From Streptomyces sp. TSRI0281 (lineage in GTDB: Bacteria > Actinomycetota > Actinomycetes > Streptomycetales > Streptomycetaceae), in the NCBI RefSeq assembly GCF_001905125.1, contig NZ_LWLE01000001.1:124001-188000 (forward strand): a stretch of 64,000 bases of DNA, in the 5' to 3' direction. The position numbers and the translations under genes were made by a program. Positions 42,821 through 52,431 of the stretch are shown here, piece by piece. The notes below the pieces were generated by a model. It ran no database searches. It had not been told where the DNA came from and saw only the letters and a program-made list of their open reading frames with translations. Each line of letters starts with the position of its first letter. The stretch's first letter is position 1.

Positions 42821-44896
42821 CTACGCGGTGAGCTCCTGGTGCAGCGCCTCGCGCAGCCGGGCCGCCCGCTCGGCGACCTCCGCCGGACCCAGCTCGACGG
42901 CACGGGCGCACCAGCGCTGCCCCTCGGCGAGCTCGCCCCGGCGGGCGGCGAGCAGGGCCAGGCGCAGTGCGGCCCTGCCATGACCGGCGTTCGCGGCGCG
43001 GCTCCACCACAGGGCGGCCTCGCGCTCGCTGCCCTCACGGGCGAGCAGCAGCCCGAGGTTGAACGCGCCGTTGCGGCTGCCCGCCTCGGCGGCCTCCCGG
43101 TACCAGTGCGCGGCGCTGTCCACATCACCGCGCGCTGCGGCGAGCATCCCGACCCGGACCTGGGCGCGGCGGTGACCCTGCTGGGCGGCCCGCTCGTACC
43201 ACTCCTCGCACTCGGTCTTCTCCGGCATCGGCTCGCCGAGCGCCGGGGGGCCGGGCGGCGGCTGCCGCGAGTCCAGGACCCCGGCCAGCCGGAAGGCGGC
43301 CTCGGCACTGCCACCGCCCGCCGCGCAGCGCAGGTGGCGCTCGGCCTCCTGCTCCTCGCCCTCGCGCAGCAGAGCCATGCCGACCTGGAGCGCGGCGTCG
43401 ATGTGCCCGGCGGCGGCGGCCCGCTGGTACCAGCCCAGCGCCGTGCGGTCCTCGTCCCGTCCGGCGTGCAGGATGCCGAGGTTGAAGGCGGCGTCCACGC
43501 TGCCCGACTCGGCCGCCTTGGAGAACCAGGGCTCGGCCCCGGTGTGGTCCCCGGCCTGGAGCAGCAGCACGGCCAGGGCGTTGGCGGCCTCACGGTGTCC
43601 GGCGTAGGCGGCACGGCGGTACCACTGCTCGGCCTGCGGTGTGCGGTCCTGGGCCGCGCAGAGCAGCCCGAGGTTGTACGCGCCGTTGACGTCACCCGCG
43701 TCCATCGCGGCCCGGTACCACCGCTCGGCGGTCTGCTGCTCACCACGGGCGGCATGCAGGGCCCCCAGGGCGTTGGCGGCGTTGCCGTCGCCGTCCTGGG
43801 CGGCGCGGAGCCACCACACGGCCGCGCTCTCCTCGTCGCCCGCGTCGCGCAGCAGGAAGCCGAGGGCGCAGGCGGCGCGCGGCTCGCCGTCCTTGGCGGA
43901 GGTGAGGTACCAGCGACCGGCCTCCTTGAGCTCGCCGCGCTGTTCCAGGATCGCGCCGAGGTGCAGGGCCGCGCGCCGGTGACCGCGTGCGGCGGCCTGC
44001 CGGTACCACTGCTCGGCCTCGCCCACGCGTCCGGCGGCCGGACCCGCCACGGGGCCGTCGCCCACCCGGCCCGGAGCACGGGACGACGTGGGAACGCGGC
44101 CCGCGAGCGTGTCGGAGCCGGAGGCCGCGAGAGCACGTCGCGCCGCGCCGGGTCCCGCTGCCCGGCCGAGGCCGAAGGCGTCGTGCGGGTCCTCGACGGC
44201 GTTCCGCTCCAGGGTGCGGGCGAGCCGGTACGCGGCCTCCCGGTGCCCCTGCTCGGCGGCGGCGCGCAGCCAGCGCTCCGCGCCGACGTCGCTGCGGTGC
44301 TCCAGGAGGTCGGCCAGGGCATAGGCGCCCAGCGCGTGGCCCTGTTCGGCGGACTGGCGCAGCCAGTACTCGGCGCCGGGCTCGTCGCCGCGCTCGCGGA
44401 AGTGGCGGCCGAGCGCGTGCGCGGCGGCCGCGGAGCCGGCGACGGCGGCGATGCGCCACCATCCGGCGGCCTCGTCGGGGTAGCCGCGCTGGTGGAGGAG
44501 GACACCCAGATTGTTGGCGGCGGCCCGGTCGCCCTCGGCGGTGGCCGCACGCAGATAGGTCTCGGCGCTGTCCAGCTCTCCGCGGCGCAGCAGCAGTGCG
44601 CCCAGCACGCTCATCGACGCCGTCTCCCCGGCGTCGGCGGCACGGCGGTGACGCGCCTCGCTCTCGGCGCTGTCCGCCGCGTCCATCGCGTCCGTGGTGC
44701 CGGCGTTGTCCACGTCGTCGCCGACGGCTTCGAAGGTGCCCGCGGTACCGGCGGCGCTGCCGGTGTTCGTCCTGCTCACATGTGCGGCCGGACCGTTCAC
44801 GGCGGCAGCAAATGCCGCATCTTCCGCTTTTTCGGTCTCATGGCCGCGACGCTGCACAAACCGCCCTGTCTCCAACAGAGTTGCCCTGTCCCCCAT
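42821..44896 (-). CDS. Sel1/TPR-repeat protein between the two initiator tRNA genes
   Basis: This 691-residue cytoplasmic scaffold is made almost wholly of Sel1-like repeats. About 16 copies of a 36-residue unit occur, with recurring W(Y/W)RxAAxxGxxxAAxxLG (for example AEQWYRQAAARGHRRAALHL, AERWYRAAMDAGDVNGAYNL). The first 80 residues are a low-complexity acidic region. A non-repeat insert (about 260-300, GRAAGPGAARRALAASGSD) splits the array. ATG 44896 (MGDRATLLETG) is preferred; ATG 44905 would add three residues. Neither has a ribosome site, so the message may be leaderless. Partner proteins unknown. Confidence 0.88.
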   Translation of the reverse strand: MGDRATLLETGRFVQRRGHETEKAEDAAFAAAVNGPAAHVSRTNTGSAAGTAGTFEAVGDDVDNAGTTDAMDAADSAESEARHRRAADAGETASMSVLGALLLRRGELDSAETYLRAATAEGDRAAANNLGVLLHQRGYPDEAAGWWRIAAVAGSAAAAHALGRHFRERGDEPGAEYWLRQSAEQGHALGAYALADLLEHRSDVGAERWLRAAAEQGHREAAYRLARTLERNAVEDPHDAFGLGRAAGPGAARRALAASGSDTLAGRVPTSSRAPGRVGDGPVAGPAAGRVGEAEQWYRQAAARGHRRAALHLGAILEQRGELKEAGRWYLTSAKDGEPRAACALGFLLRDAGDEESAAVWWLRAAQDGDGNAANALGALHAARGEQQTAERWYRAAMDAGDVNGAYNLGLLCAAQDRTPQAEQWYRRAAYAGHREAANALAVLLLQAGDHTGAEPWFSKAAESGSVDAAFNLGILHAGRDEDRTALGWYQRAAAAGHIDAALQVGMALLREGEEQEAERHLRCAAGGGSAEAAFRLAGVLDSRQPPPGPPALGEPMPEKTECEEWYERAAQQGHRRAQVRVGMLAAARGDVDSAAHWYREAAEAGSRNGAFNLGLLLAREGSEREAALWWSRAANAGHGRAALRLALLAARRGELAEGQRWCARAVELGPAEVAERAARLREALHQELTA

Positions 44897-45085
44897 AAAT
44901 ACCATCGTCGCACCACCTACAACCCGCGTACACCTGGAATATCGCGGCCAGTTAGGTCACTTCAGCGTTTTGTCGACATGCCCACAGGGAGACAAGTCAA
45001 ACACGTCCAAGTCCAACTCGTGCCCAGCGAACCGCACTTCACGCCCATCACACGAGAAAGTCCTGATGCGGGATCTGATGACATG

Positions 45086-45125
45086 ACGAAGGCCCGGATC
45101 CCATGGATCCGGGCCTTCGTTTTTC
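45086..45125. terminator. Terminator beside tRNA-fMet 2
   Basis: ACGAAGGCCCGGATCC (45086-45101) pairs exactly with GGATCCGGGCCTTCGT (45105-45120) around a three-base loop. A T-tract follows on the plus strand. Confidence 0.8.
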
Positions 45126-45127
45126 AG

Positions 45128-45201
45128 TAGCGGGGACAGGATTTGAACCTGCGACCTCTGGGTTATGAGCCCAGCGAGCTACCGAGCTGCTCCACCCCGC
45201 G
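45128..45201 (-). tRNA. Initiator tRNA-fMet (CAT), copy 2
   Basis: This has the same 74 bases as copy 1, again with anticodon CAT, the GGG/CCC anticodon stem and the unpaired C1-U72. It lies in the same orientation 2.5 kb away, with the Sel1 gene between, downstream of the UPF0182 gene. Confidence 0.95.
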
Positions 45202-45243
45202 TCGTTGTGTTCAAACAGTACCACGACGCGGGGTGGGTCTTTC

Positions 45244-48231
45244 TCAGCTGCCCTGGTCGCTGACCTGGTCGCTGCCCTTCTCATCGGCCTTGTCGGCCTT
45301 GTCGCCCGCCTTGTCGGCGTCACTGCCCGGCTTGTCGGAACCGGCCGCGGGCTTGTCGGCCTGACTGCCGGCCTTGGGCTGGGCCGCCGCCGCCCGCTGG
45401 AGGGCTTCCTCCAGGGCCGCCTGAGCCTTGCCGTAGGCGGTCCAGTCCTGTTCCTTCAGGGCCGTCTCGCCCTCGGTGTACGCCTTCTGGGCATCCGCGA
45501 TGGCCTGCTTCAGAGCGGCGCTCCCGGTGACCGGGGGCTTGGTGGTGTCACCCGGTGGCTCGGTGGGCTCGGTCGGCGGAGTCGTCGTATCGCCCTCGAC
45601 CCCGAAGACCGCGTTGAGCGCCTCCCCGAGACTGTTCTCGAAGACGATCTTCGATCCGTACGAGGCGGCGACCTTGCGCAGCAGCGGGTAGTTCTGCGTG
45701 CCACCGCGCGTGTAGACCGGCTCGATGTAGAGGAAGCCCCCTTCGAGCGGCACGGTGAGCAGATTGCCGTACTCGATGTCGGAGTCGGTGCCCTTGAGGT
45801 TTCTCACGAACTCGGCGACGTCGTCGTTACCGTTGAGCTCACTCTGTACCTGACCCGGGCCCTTCACCGTGGTGGTGACCCGCAGCAGTCTGATGGTGCC
45901 GTAGTCCTTGCTGGCCGCGTCCGCGTCCACCGCCATGAACGCTCCCAGGTCGGGACGTCCCTTCGGAGTGAACGTGGTGGTCAGCGAGAACTTCTGCGAG
46001 TCCTGCCCCGGCATCTTCATGCTCAGGTAGTACGGCGGAACGGCTCCCGGCTCCTTGTTGGTCGGGTCGTCCGGCACCTGCCACGCGTCACTGCCGCTGT
46101 AGAACTGGGCGGGGTTCTCGACGTGGTAGCGGGTGAGCAGCTCGCGCTGGACCTTGAACAGGTCCTGCGGGTACCGCAGGTGGTCCATCAGTTGCTGGGG
46201 GATGTCCGCCCGGGACTTCACGGTCCCGGGGAACGCCTTGCGCCAGGTCTTGAGCACCGGGTCCTTGGTGTCCCACTCGTAGAGCTTGACCTTGCCGTCG
46301 TACGCGTCGACGGTCGCCTTCACCGAGTTGCGGATGTAGTTGACCTGGTTCTGCTGGGCGACGACCGCGCGCTGGTTGGTGGTCAGCGAGTCGGCCGTGG
46401 TGTCACCGAGCGTCGTACGCGAGGCGTAGGGGTAGCCGTTCGTCGTGGTGTACGCGTCGACGACCCACTGAATGCGTCCGTCGACGACCGCCGGATAGGC
46501 GTCACCGTCGATGGTCAGCCATGGGGCGACCGCCTCGACCCGCTCCTTGGGCGTGCGGTTGTACAGAATCCGCGAGCCCTCGCCGATCGCTCCCGAGTAC
46601 AGGATCTGCGGCTCGCTGAAGGAGACCGCGTAGGCGGCGCGGTTGAACGCGCTGGAGAGACTGACCCCGCTGTTGCCCTTGTAGCTGGTGGTCTTCTCGC
46701 CGTCCTCCTCGTAGTCGAGCTCCTTCTGGGGCCCGCCGACGATGGAGTACTGCTCGGTTTTCTCGCCGTAGTAGATCCGCTGCTCGTACTTGCCCAGCTC
46801 GCCGGTGGCGGGCAGACCCGACTCGGTGAAGTCCGGGGAGCCCGCCGGGTTCGTACCCGTGGTGGTGCCCCGGGCCGCGATGGCGCCGTAGCCGTGGGTG
46901 TACGTGAAGTGGTCGTTGATCCAGTTCCGCTTGGGCAGGCCCTGGAGGTTGAGCTCGCGCAGGCCGATGACGGTGTCCTGCTCCTTGCCGTCCTTGCCCT
47001 TGTAGCGGTCGACGTCCAGGGTCTTGGGGAACTGGTAGTAGTTCCTCTTCTGCTGGAGCTGCTGGAAGGCCGGGGAGACGACGTTGGGGTCCATCACCCG
47101 GTAACTGGCCGCCGCGTCCGCGCCGGCACGCAGCTTGGTGTCATCGGTCGTGGTGGCCTTGCCCGCGTAATCGTCGACCTGGGCATCGTCGATGTCGTAC
47201 GCGTCGCGGGTCGCCTCGATGTTCTTGCGGATGAACGGTGCTTCCTTGGCCTGCTCGTTCGGCTGGACCTGGAACTTCTGCACGATCGCCGGGTAGAGCC
47301 CGCCGATCAGGATCGCCGAGAGCACCATCAGGCCGAAGCCGATCACCGGCAGCTGCCAGGTGCGCCGCCACAGCGTCGCGAAGAACAGCACGGCGCAGAT
47401 CGCGGCGATGCAGAACAGGATGGTCTTCGCCGGCAGGTAGGCGTTCGCGTCGACGTACCGCAGGCCCGTCCAGTTGTCCGTGGCCTTGAAGTCACTGGAC
47501 TTCACTGCCAGGCCGTACCGGTCGAGCCAGTAGGCCACGGCCTTCAGGGAGACGAAGATACCGAGCAGCACCGAGAGATGACCGGTGGCCGCACCCGTCG
47601 CCCGCGCGCCGGGGCTGGTGATCCGCAGCCCGCCGTACAGGTAGTGGGTCAGGGCGGCGGCGATCAGCGAGAGCACCGTCGCCGCGAAGCCGAAGCCCAG
47701 CAGGAAGCGGTACCACGGCAGGTCGAAGGCGTAGAAGGACACGTCCAGCTTGAACTGGGGGTCCTTCTGCCCGAACGACACGCCGTTGACATACATCAGC
47801 CACGTACGCCACTGACCGGAAGCGGAGGCTCCGGCGATCAGTCCGACGAGCGCGGTGATCGCGAGCAGCACCCACTTCTTGTAGGGGGCGACGCTCATGC
47901 GATAGCGGTCCAGGCTCTGCTGCTCCAGCGACATCGCGCTCAGTGGCGGCCGGAGCCGGTGCGCGAGCCAGATGTTCACGCCGATGGCGAGGGCCATCAG
48001 CAGTCCGAACACGAGGAACAGCCCGATCTTGGTCCACAGGGTGGTGGTGAAGACGGATGAATACGCCACCGACCGGTACCAGAGCCAGTCCGTCCAGAAC
48101 CCGGCGAACATGACGAACGCCATGGCGAGAACCGCCAGAACGCCCAGTGTCATGAGCAGGGTACGGACGCGCCGGGACGGGCGGCCCACTCTGATCCGTG
48201 GCCCGGTCGGGCCTCCGCCGCGGTCCGGCAT
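45244..48231 (-). CDS. UPF0182 family large membrane protein
   Basis: This 995-residue protein has about seven membrane helices in the first 330 residues ([23 protein letters not shown] first), and a large predicted extracytoplasmic region with many Tyr-rich beta segments ([36 protein letters not shown]). An Asp/Lys-rich tail of KADKADEKG type closes the protein. UPF0182 is universal in actinobacteria, with no assigned function. The ATG at 48231 ([12 protein letters not shown]) matches remembered homologues; a GTG at 48252 is an alternative. It is divergent from the PPA1309 gene. Confidence 0.9.
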   Translation of the reverse strand: MPDRGGGPTGPRIRVGRPSRRVRTLLMTLGVLAVLAMAFVMFAGFWTDWLWYRSVAYSSVFTTTLWTKIGLFLVFGLLMALAIGVNIWLAHRLRPPLSAMSLEQQSLDRYRMSVAPYKKWVLLAITALVGLIAGASASGQWRTWLMYVNGVSFGQKDPQFKLDVSFYAFDLPWYRFLLGFGFAATVLSLIAAALTHYLYGGLRITSPGARATGAATGHLSVLLGIFVSLKAVAYWLDRYGLAVKSSDFKATDNWTGLRYVDANAYLPAKTILFCIAAICAVLFFATLWRRTWQLPVIGFGLMVLSAILIGGLYPAIVQKFQVQPNEQAKEAPFIRKNIEATRDAYDIDDAQVDDYAGKATTTDDTKLRAGADAAASYRVMDPNVVSPAFQQLQQKRNYYQFPKTLDVDRYKGKDGKEQDTVIGLRELNLQGLPKRNWINDHFTYTHGYGAIAARGTTTGTNPAGSPDFTESGLPATGELGKYEQRIYYGEKTEQYSIVGGPQKELDYEEDGEKTTSYKGNSGVSLSSAFNRAAYAVSFSEPQILYSGAIGEGSRILYNRTPKERVEAVAPWLTIDGDAYPAVVDGRIQWVVDAYTTTNGYPYASRTTLGDTTADSLTTNQRAVVAQQNQVNYIRNSVKATVDAYDGKVKLYEWDTKDPVLKTWRKAFPGTVKSRADIPQQLMDHLRYPQDLFKVQRELLTRYHVENPAQFYSGSDAWQVPDDPTNKEPGAVPPYYLSMKMPGQDSQKFSLTTTFTPKGRPDLGAFMAVDADAASKDYGTIRLLRVTTTVKGPGQVQSELNGNDDVAEFVRNLKGTDSDIEYGNLLTVPLEGGFLYIEPVYTRGGTQNYPLLRKVAASYGSKIVFENSLGEALNAVFGVEGDTTTPPTEPTEPPGDTTKPPVTGSAALKQAIADAQKAYTEGETALKEQDWTAYGKAQAALEEALQRAAAAQPKAGSQADKPAAGSDKPGSDADKAGDKADKADEKGSDQVSDQGS

Positions 48232-48367
48232 CTGGAAAGCCAACGTGCGCACCTCGAAGTTATCGGTCGTGTGAAGCGGGCCCCGCGATCGTAGAGCCCA
48301 CCTAAGCAACTTACTGAGGCTTTACCTAGTTCCCGTTCCCGGGGCGGAAGGAGGCAGGATATTCACC

Positions 48368-48928
48368 ATGCCCAACGTTTCCCCCTCAGGCCCTCCGATG
48401 GCCGCGAGCCCCCTCACCGTCGCCGTCCTCGAAATCGACACCTATGCCTCCACCCTCGGCTGGGACCAGCCGGCCCGGCTGTTCGCCCTGGTCGACACCG
48501 CCCGGCTGCGGGTCCAGGAGCCCGGTCTCGCCGCCCAGCTCGGCCTTGACGACACCGGTTCGACGACCGCTTCCCTCACCCCCATCGAGCAGGAGGAGCT
48601 GCCCGCCGGCACGGCGCTGGACGACTTCCTCGGCACGATCGCCTGGCCCGACTCCGTGGTCGGGTGCGCCATGACGGTGGAGCGGCTGATGCTTCCGCCG
48701 TCCGCCGAGGCGTCCGTGCCGGAAGGACTCAGTGACAAGCAGTTGACCAAGTGGGTCGCCAAGCACCCGGACCGGCAGGAGGTGCGGATGACCGTGGCCG
48801 TACTGCGGGACGGGGCGCGGGAGTCGGCCGTACGGCTGCGCGAGAAGGACTCCCCCACCGAGGTCCTGACCGGCGCGGGGCTGGTCCCCGGGCTGGCCGA
48901 GGCGCTGGCGGCGACCTTCGAGTCCTGA
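48368..48928 (+). CDS. PPA1309 family protein
   Basis: This 186-residue soluble actinobacterial protein of unknown function begins TVAVLEIDTYASTLGWDQPA. It has conserved PARLFALVDTARL near 37, LGTIAWPDSVVGCAMTVERL near 88 and a C-terminal LVPGLAEAL element. ATG 48368 has AAGGAGG about 13 bases upstream, a long spacing. It is regularly found between the UPF0182 and PDZ-protease genes in Streptomyces, as here. Confidence 0.85.
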   Translation: MPNVSPSGPPMAASPLTVAVLEIDTYASTLGWDQPARLFALVDTARLRVQEPGLAAQLGLDDTGSTTASLTPIEQEELPAGTALDDFLGTIAWPDSVVGCAMTVERLMLPPSAEASVPEGLSDKQLTKWVAKHPDRQEVRMTVAVLRDGARESAVRLREKDSPTEVLTGAGLVPGLAEALAATFES

Positions 48929-49016
48929 CCCCCGGATCCGGGGGCCACGGGTCCCTCCCTTCCGGTCCGGGGCCCACGGGTCCCGGACCGGCTCCGTTCC
49001 AGGGGTGGGGCGGCCG

Positions 49017-50123
49017 TCAGCCCGCCGAGCAGCTCGGCAGCGCGTCCGTCTTCCCCGCCCGGATCTTCTCCAGCGACTTCTTGGCGTCGTCGAGGGTCTT
49101 CACCCGGACCAGTGTGAGCCCGCTCGGGGTGTCGGACGCCGCGGCGGCGCAGTTGTCGTCCGGGGTCAGGAAGTAGCGCGCACCCGCGTCGCGCGCACCG
49201 ACCAGCTTCATGTTGATGCCGCCGATCGGGCCGACCGTGCCCTTGTCGTCGATGGTTCCGGTACCGGCGATGAACTTGCCGCCCGTCAGCTTGTCCGGGG
49301 TCAGCTTGTCGATGATGCCCAGCGAGAACATGAGGCCGGCGCTCGGCCCGCCCACGTCGGCGAGCTTGATGTCGATCTCGAACGGGAACGTGTGGTCCGT
49401 TCCCGCCCTGATGCCGACGATCGCGCGGTTCTCCTTCGGAGCCTCCGGTGTGGGGGGCGCCTTCTCCGTCGTGACGGTGACCTTCTCGCTGCCCTCGGGG
49501 GCGCGGCCCGCCTTCTCGGCGGCGGCCGCCTCCTTGGCCGGGATGACGGTGAACGTGACGTCCTGGCCGGGCTTGTGCTTGGTGACGAGCTTGGCGACGT
49601 CGTCGGGCTCCTTGACCACGGTGCTGTCGACAGCCTTGATCACATCGCCCGCGTGCAGCCTGCCCTGGGCCGGGCTGCCCTTGACCACGGTGGAGACGAC
49701 CACCCGCGAGGACACCGGAATGCCCAGCTCCTCCAGGGCCGCGACCTTCGCGCTCTCCTGGGACTGGCTGAACTCCTCGGCGTTCTCCTGGGTCGACTGC
49801 TCTTCGGTCTTGCCGTCGGGGTACAGGGTGTCGTGCGGCACGACCACACTGTCGTGGGCCAGCCAGCCGTAGACGGCCTCGACGATGTTCATGTTGTAGT
49901 CCGCGCCCGTGACCCGCACCGTCGTCATGTTGAGGTGGCCCGACGTCGGGTACGTCTTGCGGCCGGCGATGTGCAGTACGGGCTCGCCACGCGCGTCACC
50001 GAGCGTGTTCACGGTCGGCCCGGGGGACATCTCCGAGTACGGCACTTTGATCAGCACGCCTGCGCAGAGCAGCGCGATGAGGATGAGGGTGGAGGCGAGC
50101 ATCGTCGCGGTGCGGCGTGGCAT
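49017..50123 (-). CDS. Membrane-anchored PDZ/Lon-like (S16) protease
   Basis: This 368-residue protein has one N-terminal membrane helix (ATMLASTLILIALLCAGVLI), a PDZ domain at about 135-205 (SRVVVSTVVKGSPAQGRLHA, GDVIKAVDSTVV) and a C-terminal S16 domain. Its Ser-Lys dyad lies in VGGPSAGLMFSLG near 270 and IGGINMKLVGARDAG near 310. It is related to B. subtilis YlbL and acts outside the membrane on unknown targets. YlbL-type proteases degrade a cell-division inhibitor in Bacillus, which is only suggestive here. Confidence 0.9.
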   Translation of the reverse strand: MPRRTATMLASTLILIALLCAGVLIKVPYSEMSPGPTVNTLGDARGEPVLHIAGRKTYPTSGHLNMTTVRVTGADYNMNIVEAVYGWLAHDSVVVPHDTLYPDGKTEEQSTQENAEEFSQSQESAKVAALEELGIPVSSRVVVSTVVKGSPAQGRLHAGDVIKAVDSTVVKEPDDVAKLVTKHKPGQDVTFTVIPAKEAAAAEKAGRAPEGSEKVTVTTEKAPPTPEAPKENRAIVGIRAGTDHTFPFEIDIKLADVGGPSAGLMFSLGIIDKLTPDKLTGGKFIAGTGTIDDKGTVGPIGGINMKLVGARDAGARYFLTPDDNCAAAASDTPSGLTLVRVKTLDDAKKSLEKIRAGKTDALPSCSAG

Positions 50124-50221
50124 GGAACGACAGTACGGGAAGGGCTTGTCAGTGCACCGCGTGGGCCGGTCCGTACGGGGCCGGGGGCGCGGCGGCGGAA
50201 GGTGTCACGCGGCGAGCGGCC

Positions 50222-50392
50222 TCAGAGGACGTCGGAACCGGAGTGCGATTTCTCCATCGCGTCACGGAATTTGGCGTACCCGGCGAGTTCGGAGACGTCG
50301 CCGGTCGTACGGTTACGCGCGGCCCAGCTTCCCCATATCGCAGCGCCGACAGCAGCGAAAAGCGGAATCAGCAGCCAAGCGAGTGCCGCCAT
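50222..50392 (-). CDS. 56-residue single-span membrane protein
   Basis: This short gene has a strong GGGAGG site five bases before ATG 50392. The protein has an N-terminal helix (ALAWLLIPLFAAVGAAIWGSW), a basic turn (AARNRTTGD) and a soluble tail (LAGYAKFRDAMEKSHSGSDV). It lies between the MoaE and PDZ-protease genes on the same strand. The positive-inside rule puts the C-terminus in the cytoplasm. Function is unknown. Confidence 0.82.
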   Translation of the reverse strand: MAALAWLLIPLFAAVGAAIWGSWAARNRTTGDVSELAGYAKFRDAMEKSHSGSDVL

Positions 50393-50520
50393 GACGACCT
50401 CCCTACCCCATGAGCGACCGCAAGTAACCGATCAGCAGATTAACGATCCGGAAGTCCAACGCTTACGGCAGGGGTGCGGTTACGCAAATCGGGGCTGATC
50501 CCACCCGGTCCGGTTTGCGC

Positions 50521-50982
50521 TCAGCAGGCGCCCACCCACTCCTCCGTACCGTCCGAGAACCGCTGGTGTTTCCAGATCGGAACCTCGTGCTTGAGGTCGT
50601 CGATCAGCTTGCGGCAGGCCTCGAAGGCTTCCGCGCGGTGCGGGCAGGAGACGGCGACGACCACCGCCAGATCGCCCACCACCAGTTCACCCACCCGGTG
50701 GACCGCGGCCAGCGCGCGCACCGGGAAGTCGGCGACGACCTTCTCCGCCACCCGGCGCAGCTCGTCCTGGGCCGATGGATGGCAGGAGTAGCCGAGCGCG
50801 CCGACGTCCTGACCGCTGTCGTGATTACGCACCGTGCCGACGAAGAGCGCGATGCCGCCCGCGGCGTCGTCCCCGACGGCGCGGAATACCTCGTCGACGG
50901 AGAGCGGGGTGTCCCGGATCGCCAGCAGCCGGATGGGGTCGTGGGCGGCCTGCTCGCCGGGGTGGTCGTGGGTGCGTGCCAT
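50521..50982 (-). CDS. moaE: Molybdopterin synthase catalytic subunit
   Basis: This 153-residue protein has MoaE landmarks: LFVGTVRNHDSGQDVGALGY near 47, VGELVVGDLAVVVAVSCPHR near 98, the following AFEACRKLIDDLK and the active-site VPIWKHQ near 135. It transfers sulfur from MoaD to precursor Z to form molybdopterin. No MoaD or other moa gene is next to it, so the partner is elsewhere. The start is ATG 50982 rather than 51000, with a weak GGGG site. Confidence 0.9.
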   Translation of the reverse strand: MARTHDHPGEQAAHDPIRLLAIRDTPLSVDEVFRAVGDDAAGGIALFVGTVRNHDSGQDVGALGYSCHPSAQDELRRVAEKVVADFPVRALAAVHRVGELVVGDLAVVVAVSCPHRAEAFEACRKLIDDLKHEVPIWKHQRFSDGTEEWVGAC

Positions 50983-51098
50983 GGCCCCATGGTGCCGCAC
51001 GGCACCGACCTCGCGGAATTGCGTGTTCGACCGGTGGGCGGCCGGTCGCCTTGGAGCCTCCTACAGGCGCCGTGGATCGTCCCCGAAGGGGACGACGA

Positions 51099-52241
51099 TC
51101 AGATGCGGCGGCGGGCCTTGCGTGCGCGGCGGACCAGGGCTGCCGTACCGAGCAGGGCGACCGTCGCACCGGCGGCACCCGCGGCGGTGGCGTCCTTGCG
51201 GCCCAGTCGGCGGCCGGCGAGCGTGTGGCGCCCTTCCACCTCTGCGAGGAGGGCTCCCAGGACCTCTTCGTTGGTCCACTTCGGGCGCCACCCGGCATCG
51301 TGCAGCCGGCTCACGCTGACCACCCAGGGGTGCATGGTGTACGCCAGGTCACCGGCCGGGGAGGGGGTGAGGCCGATCCTGTGCAGCCGGGCGGCGGCCC
51401 CGAGTGCGACGGCGGACGGCAGTTCCATCCGGCGTACGCCGCTGAGCTCCTCGACCTCCTCCTGCTCCAGCCATCCGTCGCAGCCGACCGCGAACTCGCC
51501 GTCGATCTTCTCCAGCGCGGCGTACTCCAGGGCGCTGACCAGGTCCTCGACATGACAGAACTGCCAGGTGGGACGCGATCCGGCGACGACCAGCAGCCGG
51601 GGTGACTCGAAGTAGCGGGTCAGCGCCGTGTCCGTGCCGCCGACCAGGACGGTGGGGCGCACGACGGTGACGTTGAGCCCGGGGTGGGCCCGGGGCGCAC
51701 GGCGGCCGAGCCGTTCGATCTCCAGCAGGTCACCGACGCCGGTGGCCTCCGCCGTGGCGCGCAGCTCGGCGTCCTCGGCGAGCGGGATGTCGTTGTCGGG
51801 CAGTGCCCCGTAGACCATCGCCGAGGTGCACAGCACGACCCGGTGGACACCGACGGCCGCGGCGGCCGTCAGCACGGTCTGGGTGCCGCGCACGTTGTAC
51901 GCCGTACGGGCGGCGGGGTCGGTCTCCAGGTCGAGATCGAGCGCCAGATGGACCACGACGTCCGCGCCGCGCAGTTTCTCGGCAATGGCGGGGTCCCGGA
52001 CGTCCAGGATGTGCCAGGTCGCCCCGGAGACCTCCCCACGCCGTTCGTCGATGGCGATGACCTGCTTGATCTCGTCGGATGCGGCGAGGTGCGCGGTGAG
52101 CAGTTCACCGATACCGGTCGCGGCGCCGGTGACCGCGACGACGGGGCCCCGGCTCTTGGAACGATTTTTTCCGGGCTTGCTTTCGGGCGAGGGGTCGGTC
52201 AGGTTTCGCGCTCCGCGAACCTGTGGATCTGGGGAACTCAC
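51099..52241 (-). CDS. SDR/NAD-dependent epimerase-like protein with C-terminal membrane anchor
   Basis: This 380-residue extended short-chain dehydrogenase has Rossmann motif VTGAATGIGELL near 41, DERRGEV for the cofactor, DVVVHLALDLDLE near 96, and active-site S-x10-Y as CTSAMVYGALPD; the usual YxxxK Tyr is unclear, so it may be non-catalytic or atypical. A hydrophobic stretch near the end (AAGAAGATVALLGTAALV) before RRARKARRRI suggests a C-terminal tail anchor. GTG 52241 has GGAG seven bases upstream. It is divergent from the metalloprotease gene. Substrate unknown. Confidence 0.82.
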   Translation of the reverse strand: MSSPDPQVRGARNLTDPSPESKPGKNRSKSRGPVVAVTGAATGIGELLTAHLAASDEIKQVIAIDERRGEVSGATWHILDVRDPAIAEKLRGADVVVHLALDLDLETDPAARTAYNVRGTQTVLTAAAAVGVHRVVLCTSAMVYGALPDNDIPLAEDAELRATAEATGVGDLLEIERLGRRAPRAHPGLNVTVVRPTVLVGGTDTALTRYFESPRLLVVAGSRPTWQFCHVEDLVSALEYAALEKIDGEFAVGCDGWLEQEEVEELSGVRRMELPSAVALGAAARLHRIGLTPSPAGDLAYTMHPWVVSVSRLHDAGWRPKWTNEEVLGALLAEVEGRHTLAGRRLGRKDATAAGAAGATVALLGTAALVRRARKARRRI

Positions 52242-52431
52242 CGGGCGTCTCCAGCGGTTGTCTTCAGTACGTACACGAATGACGCGTACGTACCAGGTGG
52301 CGTCCATCCTGCCGCAGGCCGGGAGCAGGCGGAGCACTGAGGCCCCGAGCGGGCTTGGTGTCTACGCTGGATGGTGATGTCGGGCAGTCGCCGTCGGTTC
52401 GAGCCGGCGGCCCTACGAGCCGAGGAAACCC

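Noticed and set aside
42647..45130. 827-codon plus-strand frame opposite the Sel1 gene, running through the tRNAs
   Set aside because: It crosses a tRNA gene and mirrors the repeat gene; no ribosome site.
45205..48060. 951-codon plus-strand frame opposite UPF0182
   Set aside because: It is a shadow of a conserved 995-residue membrane protein and encodes Val/Gly/Arg-rich sequence without domains.
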